Positions 28,200 through 41,135 of a DNA stretch of 64,000 bases are shown piece by piece. The stretch comes from Aplidium turbinatum (taxonomy: Eukaryota > Chordata > Ascidiacea > Aplousobranchia > Polyclinidae): assembly GCA_918807975.1 (NCBI GenBank), contig OU964922.1:15798329-15862328 (forward strand), given 5' to 3'. The translations under genes and the position numbers were made by a program. Every line of letters starts with the position of its first letter. Positions within the stretch are counted from its first letter, which is position 1. Below the pieces are notes generated by a model. It ran no database searches and was not told the DNA's origin. It saw only the letters and a program-made list of their open reading frames with translations.

Positions 28200-31190
28200 A
28201 AAAAATTTTCTTTTCAAAAAAAATTTTCAGAAATTTATCTAAGACATTTCATACAGTGAAAAATAATTTTTTTTTGCGAAACTGTCTAATTCTTTTTGTT
28301 TGAAACTAACGTCATTAAAAATTGTCTAAGAAAGTTTTTTTACGTACTAAAAGTGAAATTTATTGAAAAAAATTTTCTTTTCAAAAAAAATTTTCAAAAA
28401 TTTTTCTAAGACATTTCATACAGTGAAAAATAATTTTTTTTTGCGAAACTGTCTAATTCTTTTTGTTTGAAACTAACGTCATTAAAAATTGTCTAAGAAG
28501 GCTTTTTTACGTACTAAAAGTGAAAATTATTGAAAAAAATTGTCTTTTCAAAAAAAATTTTTCTAAGACATTTCATACAGTGAAAAATAATTTTTTTTTG
28601 CGAAGTTGTCTAATTCTTTTTGTTTGAAACTAACGTCATTAAAAATTGTCTAAGAAAGTTTTTTTACGTACTAAAAGTGAATTTCATTGAAAAAAATTGT
28701 CTTTTCAAAAAAAATTTTTCCAAGACATTTCATACAGTGAAAAATAATTTTTTTTTGCGAAACTGTCTAATTCTTGTTGTTTGAAACTAACGTCATTAAA
28801 AATTGTCTAAGAAAGTTTTTTTACGTACTAAAAGTGAAAATTATTGAAAAAAAATTGTCTTTTCAAAAAAAATTTTTCTAAGACATTTCATACAGTGAAA
28901 AATGATTTTTTTTTGCGAAACTGTCTAATTCTTTTTGTTTGAAACTAACGTCATTAAAAATTGTCTAAGAAAGTTTTTTTACGTACTAAAAGTGAAAATT
29001 ATTGAAAAAAAATTGTCTTTTCAAAAAAAACTTTTCTAAGACATTTCATACAGTGAAAAATAATTTTTTTTTGCGAAACTGTCTAATTCTTTTTGTTTGA
29101 AACTAACGTCATTAAAAATTGTCTAAGAAAGTTTTTTTACGTACTAAAAGTGAAAATTATTGAAAAAAATTTTCTTTTCAAAAAAAATTTTCAAAAATTT
29201 TTCTAAGACATTTCATACAGTGAAAAATAATTTTTTTTTGCGAAACTGTCTAATTCTTTTTGTTTGAAACTAACGTCATTAAAAATTGTCTAAGAAAGTT
29301 TTTTTACGTACTAAAAGTGAAAATTATTGAAAAAAATTTTCTTTTCAAAAAAAATTTTCAAAAATTTTTCTAAGACATTTCATACAGTGAAAAATAATTT
29401 TTTTTTGTGAAATTGTCTAATTCTTTTTGTTTGAAACTAACGTCATTAAAAATTGTCTAAGAAAGTTTTTTTACGTACTAAAAGTGAAAATTATTGAAAA
29501 AAAATTGTCTTTTCAAAACAAATTTTTCTAAGACATTTCATACAGTGAAAAATAATTTTTTTTTGCGAAGCTGTCTAATTCTTTTTGTTTGAAACTAACG
29601 TCATTAAAAATTGTCTAAGAAAGTTTTTTCACGTACTAAAAGTGAAAATTATTGAAAAAAATTTTCTTTTCAAAAAAATTTTTCCAAGACATTTCATACA
29701 GTGAAAAATAATTTTGTTTTGCGAAACTGTCTAATTCTTTTTGTTTGAAACTAACGTCATTAAAAATTGTCTAAGAAGGCTTTTTTACGTACTAAAAGTG
29801 AAAATTATTGAAAAAAATTTTCTTTTCAAAAAAAATTTTCAGAAATTTATCTAAGACATTTCATACAGTGAAAAATAATTTTTTTTTGCGAAACTGTCTA
29901 ATTCTTTTTGTTTGAAACTAACGTCATTAAAAATTGTCTAAGAAAGTTTTTTTACGTACTAAAAGTGAAAATTATTGAAAAAAATTTTCTTTTCAAAAAA
30001 AATTTTCAGAAATTTATCTAAGACATTTCATACAGTGAAAAATAATTTTTTTTTGCGAAACTGTCTAATTCTTTTTGTTTGAAACTAACGTCATTAAAAA
30101 TTGTCTAAGAAAGTTTTTTTACGTACTAAAAGTGAAATTTATTGAAAAAAATTTTCTTTTCAAAAAAAATTTTCAAAAATTTTTCTAAGACATTTCATAC
30201 AGTGAAAAATAATTTTTTTTTGCGAAACTGTCTAATTCTTTTTGTTTGAAACTAACGTCATTAAAAATTGTCTAAGAAGGCTTTTTTACGTACTAAAAGT
30301 GAAAATTATTGAAAAAAATTGTCTTTTCAAAAAAAATTTTTCTAAGACATTTCATACAGTGAAAAATAATTTTTTTTTGCGAAGTTGTCTAATTCTTTTT
30401 GTTTGAAACTAACGTCATTAAAAATTGTCTAAGAAAGTTTTTTTACGTACTAAAAGTGAATTTCATTGAAAAAAATTGTCTTTTCAAAAAAAATTTTTCC
30501 AAGACATTTCATACAGTGAAAAATAATTTTTTTTTGCGAAACTGTCTAATTCTTGTTGTTTGAAACTAACGTCATTAAAAATTGTCTAAGAAAGTTTTTT
30601 TACGTACTAAAAGTGAAAATTATTGAAAAAAAATTGTCTTTTCAAAAAAAATTTTTCTAAGACATTTCATACAGTGAAAAATGATTTTTTTTTGCGAAAC
30701 TGTCTAATTCTTTTTGTTTGAAACTAACGTCATTAAAAATTGTCTAAGAAAGTTTTTTTACGTACTAAAAGTGAAAATTATTGAAAAAAAATTGTCTTTT
30801 CAAAAAAAACTTTTCTAAGACATTTCATACAGTGAAAAATAATTTTTTTTTGCGAAACTGTCTAATTCTTTTTGTTTGAAACTAACGTCATTAAAAATTG
30901 TCTAAGAAAGTTTTTTTACGTACTAAAAGTGAAAATTATTGAAAAAAATTTTCTTTTCAAAAAAAATTTTCAAAAATTTTTCTAAGACATTTCATACAGT
31001 GAAAAATAATTTTTTTTTGCGAAACTGTCTAATTCTTTTTGTTTGAAACTAACGTCATTAAAAATTGTCTAAGAAAGTTTTTTTACGTACTAAAAGTGAA
31101 AATTATTGAAAAAAATTTTCTTTTCAAAAAAAATTTTCAAAAATTTTTCTAAGACATTTCATACAGTGAAAAATAATTTTTTTTTGTGAA
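28200..31190. repeat. Higher-order repeat with about 1,780-bp period
   Basis: The variant TTTTCAGAAATTTATC occurs near 28227, 29839 and 30007, and TCTTGTTGTTTG near 28771 and 30551 (1780 bp apart). The monomers between them follow the same order, so a block of about 11 monomers is duplicated. The marker at 29839 is an additional single-monomer copy at the junction. Boundaries are approximate. Confidence 0.6.
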
Positions 31191-34100
31191 ATTGTCTAAT
31201 TCTTTTTGTTTGAAACTAACGTCATTAAAAATTGTCTAAGAAAGTTTTTTTACGTACTAAAAGTGAAAATTATTGAAAAAAAATTGTCTTTTCAAAAAAA
31301 ATTTTTCTAAGACATTTCATACAGTGAAAAATAATTTTTTTTTGCGAAGCTGTCTAATTCTTTTTGTTTGAAACTAACGTCATTAAAAATTGTCTAAGAA
31401 AGTTTTTTCACGTACTAAAAGTGAAAATTATTGAAAAAAATTTTCTTTTCAAAAAAATTTTTCCAAGACATTTCATACAGTGAAAAATAATTTTGTTTTG
31501 CGAAACTGTCTAATTCTTTTTGTTTGAAACTAACGTCATTAAAAATTGTCTAAGAAGGCTTTTTTACGTACTAAAAGTGAAAATTATTGAAAAAAATTGT
31601 CTTTTCAAAAAAAATTTTTCTAAGACATTTCATACAGTGAAAAATAATTTTTTTTTGCGAAGTTGTCTAATTCTTTTTGTTTGAAACTAACGTCATTAAA
31701 AATTGTCTAAGAAAGTTTTTTTACCTACTAAAAGTGAATTTTATTGAAAAAAATTGTCTTTTCAAAAAAAATTTTCCAAGACATTTCATACAGTGAAAAA
31801 TAATTTTTTTTTGCGAAACTGTCTAATTCTTTTTGTTTGAAACTAACGTCATTAAAAATTGTCTAAGAAAGTTTTTTTACGTACTAAAAGTGAAAATTAT
31901 TGAAAAAAATTTTCTTTTCAAAAAAAATTTTCAAAAATTTTTCTAAGACATTTCATACAGTGAAAAATAATTTTTTTTTGCGAAACTGTCTAATTCTTTT
32001 TGTTTGAAACTAACGTCATTAAAAATTGTCTAAGAAAGTTTTTTTACGTACTAAAAGTGAAAATTATTGAAAAAAATTTTCTTTTCAAAAAAAATTTTCA
32101 AAAATTTTTCTAAGACAAATCATACAGTGAAAAATAATTTTTTTTTGTGAAATTGTCTAATTCTTTTTGTTTGAAACTAACGTCATTAAAAATTGTCTAA
32201 GAAGGCTTTTTTACGTACTAAAAGTGAAAATTATTGAAAAAAATTGTCTTTTCAAAAAAAATTTTTCTAAGACATTTCATACAGTGAAAAATAATTTTTT
32301 TTTGCGAAGTTGTCTAATTCTTTTTGTTTGAAACTAACGTCATTAAAAATTGTCTAAGAAAGTTTTTTTACCTACTAAAAGTGAAAATTATTGAAAAAAA
32401 ATTGTCTTTTCAAAAACAAATTTTCTAAGACATTTCATACAGTGAAAAATAATTTTTATTGCGAAACTGTCTAATTCTTTTTGTTTGAAACTAACGTCAT
32501 TAAAAATTGTCTAAGAAAGTTTTTTTACGTACTAAAAGTGAAAATTATTGAAAAAAATTTTCTTTTCAAAAAAAGTTTTCAAAAATTTTTCTAAGACATT
32601 TCATACAGTGAAAAATAATTTTTTTTTGCGAAACTGTCTAATTCTTTTTGTTTGAAACTAACGTCATTAAAAATTGTCTAAGAAAGTTTTTTTACGTACT
32701 AAAAGTGAAAATTATTGAAAAAAATTTTCTTTTCAAAAAAAATTTTCAAAAATTTTTCTAAGACATTTCATACAGTGAAAAATAATTTTTTTTTGTGAAA
32801 TTGTCTAATTCTTTTTGTTTGAAACTAACGTCATTAAAAATTGTCTAAGAAAGTTTTTTTACGTACTAAAAGTGAAAATTATTGAAAAAAAATTGTCTTT
32901 TCAAAAAAAATTTTTCTAAGACATTTCATACAGTGAAAAATAATTTTTTTTTGCGAAGCTGTCTAATTCTTTTTGTTTGAAACTAACGTCATTAAAAATT
33001 GTCTAAGAAAGTTTTTTCACGTATTAAAAGTGAAAATTATTGAAAAAAATTTTCTTTTCAAAAAAATTTTTCCAAGACATTTCATACAGTGAAAAATAAT
33101 TTTGTTTTGCGAAACTGTCTAATACTTTTTGTTTGAAACTAACGTCATTAAAAATTGTCTAAGAAGGCTTTTTTACGTACTAAAAGTGAAAATTATTGAA
33201 AAAAATTGTCTTTTCAAAAAAAATTTTTCTAAGACATTTCATACAGTGAAAAATAATTTTTTTTTGCGAAGTTGTCTAATTCTTTTTGTTTGAAACTAAC
33301 GTCATTAAAAATTGTCTAAGAAAGTTTTTTTACCTACTAAAAGTGAATTTTATTGAAAAAAATTGTCTTTTCAAAAAAAATTTTTCCAAGACATTTCATA
33401 CAGTGAAAAATAATTTTTTTTTTGCGAAACTGTCTAATTCTTTTTGTTTGAAACTAACGTCATTAAAAATTGTCTAAGAAAGTTTTTTTACGTACTAAAA
33501 GTGAAAATTATTGAAAAAAATTGTCTTTTCAAAAAAAATTTTTCTAAGACATTTCATACAGTGAAAAATAATTTTTTTTTGCGAAGTTGTCTAATTCTTT
33601 TTGTTTGAAACTAACGTCATGAAAAATTGTCTAAGAAAGTTTTTTTACGTACTAAAAGTGAAAATTATTGAAAAAAAATTGTCTTTTCAAAAAAAAATTT
33701 TCTAAGACATTTCATACAGTGAAAAATAATTTTTTTTTGCGAAACTGTCTAATTCTTTTTGTTTGAAACTAACGTCATTAAAAATTGTCTAAGAAAGTTT
33801 TTTTACGTACTAAAAGTGAAAATTATTGAAAAAAATTTTCTTTTCAAAAAAAATTTTCAAAAATTTTTCTAAGACATTTCATACAGTGAAAAATAATTTT
33901 TTTTTGCGAAACTGTCTAATTCTTTTTGTTTGAAACTAACGTCATTAAAAATTGTCTAAGAAAGTTTTTTTACGTACTAAAAGTGAAAATTATTGAAAAA
34001 AATTTTCTTTTCAAAAAAAATTTTCAAAAATTTTTCTAAGACATTTCATACAGTGAAAAATAATTTTTTTTTGTGAAATTGTCTAATTCTTTTTGTTTGA

Positions 34101-37100
34101 AACTAACGTCATTAAAAATTGTCTAAGAAAGTTTTTTTACGTACTAAAAGTGAAAATTATTGAAAAAAAATTGTCTTTTCAAAAAAAATTTTTCTAAGAC
34201 TTTTCATACAGTGAAAAATAATTTTTTTTTGCGAAGCTGTCTAATTCTTTTTGTTTGAAACTAACGTCATTAAAAATTGTCTAAGAAAGTTTTTTCACGT
34301 ACTAAAAGTGAAAATTAATGAAAAAAATTTTCTTTTCAAAAAAAATTTTTCTAAGACATTTCATACAGTGAAAAATAATTTTTTTTTGCGAAGTTGTCTA
34401 ATTCTTTTTGTTTGAAACTAACGTCATTAAAAATTGTCTAAGAAAGTTTTTTTACCTACTAAAAGTGAAAATTATTGAAAAAAAATTGTCTTTTCAAAAA
34501 AAAATTTTCTAAGACATTTCATACAGTGAAAAAAAATTTTTATTGCGAAACTGTCTAATTCTTTTTGTTTGAAACTAACGTCATTAAAAATTGTCTAAGA
34601 AAGTTTTTTTACGTACTAAAAGTGAAAATTATTGAAAAAAATTTTCTTTTCAAAAAAAATTTTCAAAAATTTTTCCAAGACATTTCATACAGTGAAAAAT
34701 AATTTTTTTTGCGAAACTGTCTAATTCTTTTTGTTTGAAACTAACGTCATTAAAAATTGTCTAAGAAAGTTTTTTTACGTACTAAAAGTGAAAATTACTG
34801 AAAAAAATTTTCTTTTCAAAAAAAATTTTTCCAAGACATTTCATACAGTGAAAAATAATTTTTTTTTTGCGAAACTGTCTAATTCTTTTTGTTTGAAAAT
34901 AACGTCATTAAAAATTGTCTAAGAAAGTATTTGTACGTACTAAAAGTGAAAATTATTGAAAAAAATTGTCTTTTCAAAAAAAATTTTTCTAAGACATTTC
35001 ATACAGTGAAAAATAATTTTTTTTTGCGAAATTGTCTAATTTATTTTGTTTGAAACTAACGTCATTAAAAATTGTCTAAGAAAGTTTTTTTACGTACTAA
35101 AAGTGAAAATTATTGAAAAAAAATTGTCTTTTCAAAAAAAATTTTTCTAAGACATTTCATAAAGTGAAAAATGATTTTTTTTTGCGAAACTGTCTAATTC
35201 TTTTTGTTTGAAACTAACGTCATTAAAAATTGTCTAAGAAAGTTTTTTTACGTACTAAAAGTGAAAATTATTGAAAAAAAATTGTCTTTTCAAAAAAAAC
35301 TTTTCTAAGACATTTCATACAGTGAAAAATAATTTTTTTTTGCGAAACTGTCTAATTCTTTTTGTTTGAAACTAACGTCATTAAAAATTGTCTAAGAAAG
35401 TTTTTTTACGTACTAAAAGTGAAAATTATTGAAAAAAATTTTCTTTTCAAAAAAAATTTTCAAAAATTTATCTAAGACATTTCATACAGTGAAAAATAAT
35501 TTTTTTTTGCGAAACTGTCTAATTCTTTTTGTTTGAAACTAACGTCATTAAAAATTGTCTAAGAAAGTTTTTTTACGTACTAAAAGTGAAATTTATTGAA
35601 AAAAATTTTCTTTTCAAAAAAAATTTTCAAAAATTTTTCTAAGACATTTCATACAGTGAAAAATAATTTTTTTTTGTGAAATTGTCTAATTCTTTTTGTT
35701 TGAAACAAACGTCATTAAAAATTGTCTAAGAAAGTTTTTTTACGTACTAAAAGTGAAAATTATTGAAAAAAAATTGTCTTTTCAAAAAAAATTTTTCTAA
35801 GACATTTCATACAGTGAAAAATAATTTTTTTTTGCGAAGCTGTCTAATTCTTTTTGTTTGAAACTAACGTCATTAAAAATTGTCTAAGAAAGTTTTTTCA
35901 CGTACTAAAAGTGAAAATTATTGAAAAAAATTTTCTTTTCAAAAAAATTTTTCCAAGACATTTCATACAGTGAAAAATAATTTTTTTTTGCGAAGTTGTC
36001 TAATTCTTTTTGTTTGAAACTAACGTCATTAAAAATTGTCTAAGAAAGTTTTTTTCCTACTAAAAGTGAATTTTATTGAAAAAAAATTGTCTTTTCAAAA
36101 AAAATTTTTCCAAGACATTTCATACAGTGAAAAATAATTTTTTTTTGCGAAACTGTCTAATTCTTTTTGTTTGAAACTAACGTCATTAAAAATTGTCTAA
36201 GAAAGTTTTTTTACGTACTAAAAGTGAAAATTATTGAAGAAAATTTTCTTTTCAAAAAAAATTTTCAAAAATTTTTCTAAGACATTTCATACAGTGAAAA
36301 ATAATTTTTTTTTGCGAAACTGTCTAATTCTTTTTGTTTGAAACTAACGTCATTAAAAATTGTCTAAGAAAGTTTTTTTACGTACTAAAAGTGAAAATTA
36401 CTGAAAAAAATTGTCTTTTCAAAAAAAATTTTTCCAAGACATTTCATACAGTGAAAAATAATTTTTTTTTTGCGAAACTGGCCAATTCTTTTTGTTTGAA
36501 AATAACGTCATTAAAAATTGTCTAAGAAAGTATTTTTACGTACTAAAAGTGAAAATTATTGAAAAAAATTGTCTTTTCAAAAAAAATTTTTCTAAGACAT
36601 TTCATACAGTGAAAAATAATTTTTTTTTGCGAAATTGTCTAATTCTTTTTGTTTGAAACTAACGTCATTAAAAATTGTCTAAGAAAGTTTTTTTACGTAC
36701 TAAAAGTGAAAATTATTGAAAAAAAATTGTCTTTTCAAAAAAAAATTTTCTAAGACATTTCATACAGTGAAAAATGATTTTTTTTTGCGAAACTGTCTAA
36801 TTCTTTTTGTTTGAAACTAACGTCATTAAAAATTGTCTAAGAAAGTTTTTTTACGTACTAAAAGTGAAAATTATTGAAAAAAAATTGTCTTTTCAAAAAA
36901 AACTTTTCTAAGACATTTCATACAGTGAAAAATAATTTTTTTTTGCGAAACTGTCTAATTCTTTTTGTTTGAAACTAACGTCATTAAAAATTGTCTAAGA
37001 AAGTTTTTTTACGTACTAAAAGTGAAAATTATTGAAAAAAATTTTCTTTTCAAAAAAAATTTTCAAAAATTTATCTAAGACATTTCATACAGTGAAAAAT

Positions 37101-37429
37101 AATTTTTTTTTGCGAAACTGTCTAATTCTTTTTGTTTGAAACTAACGTCATTAAAAATTGTCTAAGAAAGTTTTTTTACGTACTAAAAGTGAAATTTATT
37201 GAAAAAAATTTTCTTTTCAAAAAAAATTTTCAAAAATTTTTCTAAGACATTTCATACAGTGAAAAATAATTTTTTTTTGTGAAATTGTCTAATTCTTTTT
37301 GTTTGAAACAAACGTCATTAAAAATTGTCTAAGAAAGTTTTTTTACGTACTAAAAGTGAAAATTATTGAAAAAAAATTGTCTTTTCAAAAAAAATTTTTC
37401 TAAGACATTTCATACAGTGAAAAATAATT

Positions 37430-40400
37430 TTTTTTTGCGAAGCTGTCTAATTCTTTTTGTTTGAAACTAACGTCATTAAAAATTGTCTAAGAAAGTTTTT
37501 TCACGTACTAAAAGTGAAAATTATTGAAAAAAATTTTCTTTTCAAAAAAATTTTTCCAAGACATTTCATACAGTGAAAAATAATTTTTTTTTGCGAAGTT
37601 GTCTAATTCTTTTTGTTTGAAACTAACGTCATTAAAAATTGTCTAAGAAAGTTTTTTTCCTACTAAAAGTGAATTTTATTGAAAAAAAATTGTCTTTTCA
37701 AAAAAAATTTTTCCAAGACATTTCATACAGTGAAAAATAATTTTTTTTTGCGAAACTGTCTAATTCTTTTTGTTTGAAACTAACGTCATTAAAAATTGTC
37801 TAAGAAAGTTTTTTTACGTACTAAAAGTGAAAATTATTGAAAAAAATTTTCTTTTCAAAAAAAATTTTCAAAAATTTTTCTAAGACATTTCATACAGTGA
37901 AAAATAATTATTTTTTGCGAAACTGTCTAATTCTTTTTGTTTGAAACTAACGTCATTAAAAATTGTCTAAGAAAGTTTTTTTACGTACTAAAAGTGAAAA
38001 TTATTGAAAAAAATTGTCTTTTCAAAAAAAATTTTTCTAAGACATTTCATACAGTGAAAAATAATTTTTTTTTGCGAAACTGTCTAATTCTTTTTGTTTG
38101 AAACTAACGTCATTAAAAATTGTCTAAGAAAGTTTTTTTACGTACTAAAAGTGAAAATTATTGAAAAAAAATTGTCTTTTCAAAAAAAACTTTTCTAAGA
38201 CAATTCATACAGTGAAAAATAATTTTTTTTTGCGAAACTGTCTAATTCTTTTTGTTTGAAACTAACGTCATTAAAAATTGTCTAAGAAAGTTTTTTTACG
38301 TACTAAAAGTGAAAATTATTGAAAAAAATTTTCTTTTCAAAAAAAATTTTCAAAAATTTTTCTAAGACATTTCATACAGTGAAAAATAATTTTTTTTTGC
38401 GAAACTGTCTAATTCTTTTTGTTTGAAACTAACGTCATTAAAAATTGTCTAAGAAAGTTTTTTTACGTACTAAAAGTGAAAATTATTGAAAAAAAATTGT
38501 CTTTTTAAAAAAAATTTTTCTAAGACATTTCATACAGTGAAAAATAATTTTGTTTTGCGAAACTGTCTAATTCTTTTTGTTTGAAACTAACGTCATTAAA
38601 AATTGTCTAAGAAGGCTTTTTTACGTACTAAAAGTGAAAATTATTGAAAAAAATTGTCTTTTCAAAAAAAATTTTTCTAAGACATTTCATACAGTGAAAA
38701 ATAATTTTTTTTTGCGAAGTTGTCTAATTCTTTTTGTTTGAAACTAACGTCATTAAAAATTGTCTAAGAAAGTTTTTTTACCTACTAAAAGTGAAAATTA
38801 TTGAAAAAAAATTGTCTTTTCAAAAACAAATTTTCTAAGACATTTCATACAGTGAAAAATAATTTTTATTGCGAAACTGTCTAATTCTTTTTGTTTGAAA
38901 CTAACGTCATTAAAAATTGTCTAAGAAAGTTTTTTTACGTACTAAAAGTGAAAATTATTGAAAAAAATTTTCTTTTCAAAAAAAATTTTCAAAAATTTTT
39001 CTAAGACATTTCATACAGTGAAAAATAATTTTTTTTTGCGAAACTGTCTAATTCTTTTTGTTTGAAACTAACGTCATTAAAAATTGTCTAAGAAAGTTTT
39101 TTTACGTACTAAAAGTGAAAATTATTGAAAAAAATTTTCTTTTCAAAAAAAATTTTCAAAAATTTTTCTAAGACATTTCATACAGTGAAAAATAATTTTT
39201 TTTTGTGAAATTGTCTAATTCTTTTTGTTTGAAACTAACGTCATTAAAAATTGTCTAAGAAAGTTTTTTTACGTACTAAAAGTGAAAATTACTGAAAAAA
39301 ATTTTCTTTTCAAAAAAAATTTTTCCAAGACATTTCATACAGTGAAAAATAATTTTTTTTTTGCGAAACTGTCTAATTCTTTTTGTTTGAAAATAACGTC
39401 ATTAAAAATTGTCTAAGAAAGTATTTGTACGTACTAAAAGTGAAAATTATTGAAAAAAATTGTCTTTTCAAAAAAAATTTTTCTAAGACATTTCATACAG
39501 TGAAAAATAATTTTTTTTTGCGAAATTGTCTAATTTATTTTGTTTGAAACTAACGTCATTAAAAATTGTCTAAGAAAGTTTTTTTACGTACTAAAAGTGA
39601 AAATTATTGAAAAAAAATTGTCTTTTCAAAAAAAATTTTTCTAAGACATTTCATACAGTGAAAAATGATTTTTTTTTGCGAAACTGTCTAATTCTTTTTG
39701 TTTGAAACTAACGTCATTAAAAATTGTCTAAGAAAGTTTTTTTACGTACTAAAAGTGAAAATTATTGAAAAAAAATTGTCTTTTCAAAAAAAACTTTTCT
39801 AAGACATTTCATACAGTGAAAAATAATTTTTTTTTGCGAAACTGTCTAATTCTTTTTGTTTGAAACTAACGTCATTAAAAATTGTCTAAGAAAGTTTTTT
39901 TACGTACTAAAAGTGAAAATTATTGAAAAAAATTTTCTTTTCAAAAAAAATTTTCAAAAATTTATCTAAGACATTTCATACAGTGAAAAATAATTTTTTT
40001 TTGCGAAACTGTCTAATTCTTTTTGTTTGAAACTAACGTCATTAAAAATTGTCTAAGAAAGTTTTTTTACGTACTAAAAGTGAAAATTATTGAAAAAAGT
40101 TGTCTTTTCAAAAAAAAATTTCAAAAATTTTTCTAAGACATTTCATACCGTAAAAAATTTTTTTTTCTGCGAAATTATCCAATTGTTTTTGTTTGAAACT
40201 AAAGTCATTAAAAACTGTCTAAGAAAGTTTTTTTACGTACTAAAAGTGAAAATTATTGAAAGAAAAATTGTCTTTTCAAAATAGATTTTCAAAAATTTTT
40301 TAAGACATTTCACACGGTGAAAAATCATTTTTTTTTGCGAAACCATCCAATTTTGTTTGTTTAAAACTAACGTCATTAAAAATTGTCTAAGAAAGTATTT

Positions 40401-41135
40401 TTACGTACTAAAAGCGTACATTATTGAAAAAAACTTGTCTTTTCAAAAAAATTTTTCAAAGACATTTCATACAGTGAAAAATAATTTTTGTTTGCGAAAC
40501 TGTCTAATTCTTTTTGTTTGAAACTAACGTCATTAAAAATTGTCTAAGAAAGTTTTTTTACGTACTAAAAGTGAAAATTATTGAAAAAAAATTGTCTTTT
40601 CAAAAAAATTTTTCTAAGACATTTCATACAGTGAAAAATAATTTTTTTTTGCGAAGTTGTCTAATTCTTTTTGTTTGAAACTAACGTCATTAAAAATTGT
40701 CTAAGAAAGTTTTTTTACGTACTAAAAGTGAAAATTATTGAAAAAAATTTTCTTTTCAAAAAAAATTTTCAAAAATTTTTCTAAGACATTTCATACAGTG
40801 AAAAATAATTTTTTTTTGCAAAACTGTCTAATTCTTTTTGTTTGAAACTAACGTCATTAAAAATTGTCTAAGAAAGTTTTTTTACGTACTAAAAGTGAAA
40901 ATTATTGAAAAAAATTTTCTTTTCAAAAAAAATTTTCAAAAATTTTTCTAAGACATTTCATACAGTGAAAAATATTTTTTTTTTGCGAAATTGTCTAATT
41001 CTTTTTGTTTGAAACTAACGTCATTAAAAATTGTCTAAGAAAGTTTTTTTACGTACTAAAAGTGAAAATTATTGAAAAAAAATTGTCTTTTCAAAAAAAA
41101 TTTTTCTAAGACATTTCATACAGTGAAAAATAATT
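37430..41135. repeat. Higher-order repeat, 3.7-kb copy 1
   Basis: Block of about 23 monomers repeated immediately downstream (41136-44998). Rare markers sit exactly 3706 bp apart: AAAATAATTATTTTTT at 37901/41607, TAAGACAATTCATAC near 38203/41909, TTTTTATTGCG near 38865/42571 and TAATTTATTTTG at 39531/43237. It includes two strongly diverged monomers at about 40090-40440 (CCGTAAAAAAT, TTATCCAATTG, AACCATCCAATT). Confidence 0.85.
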
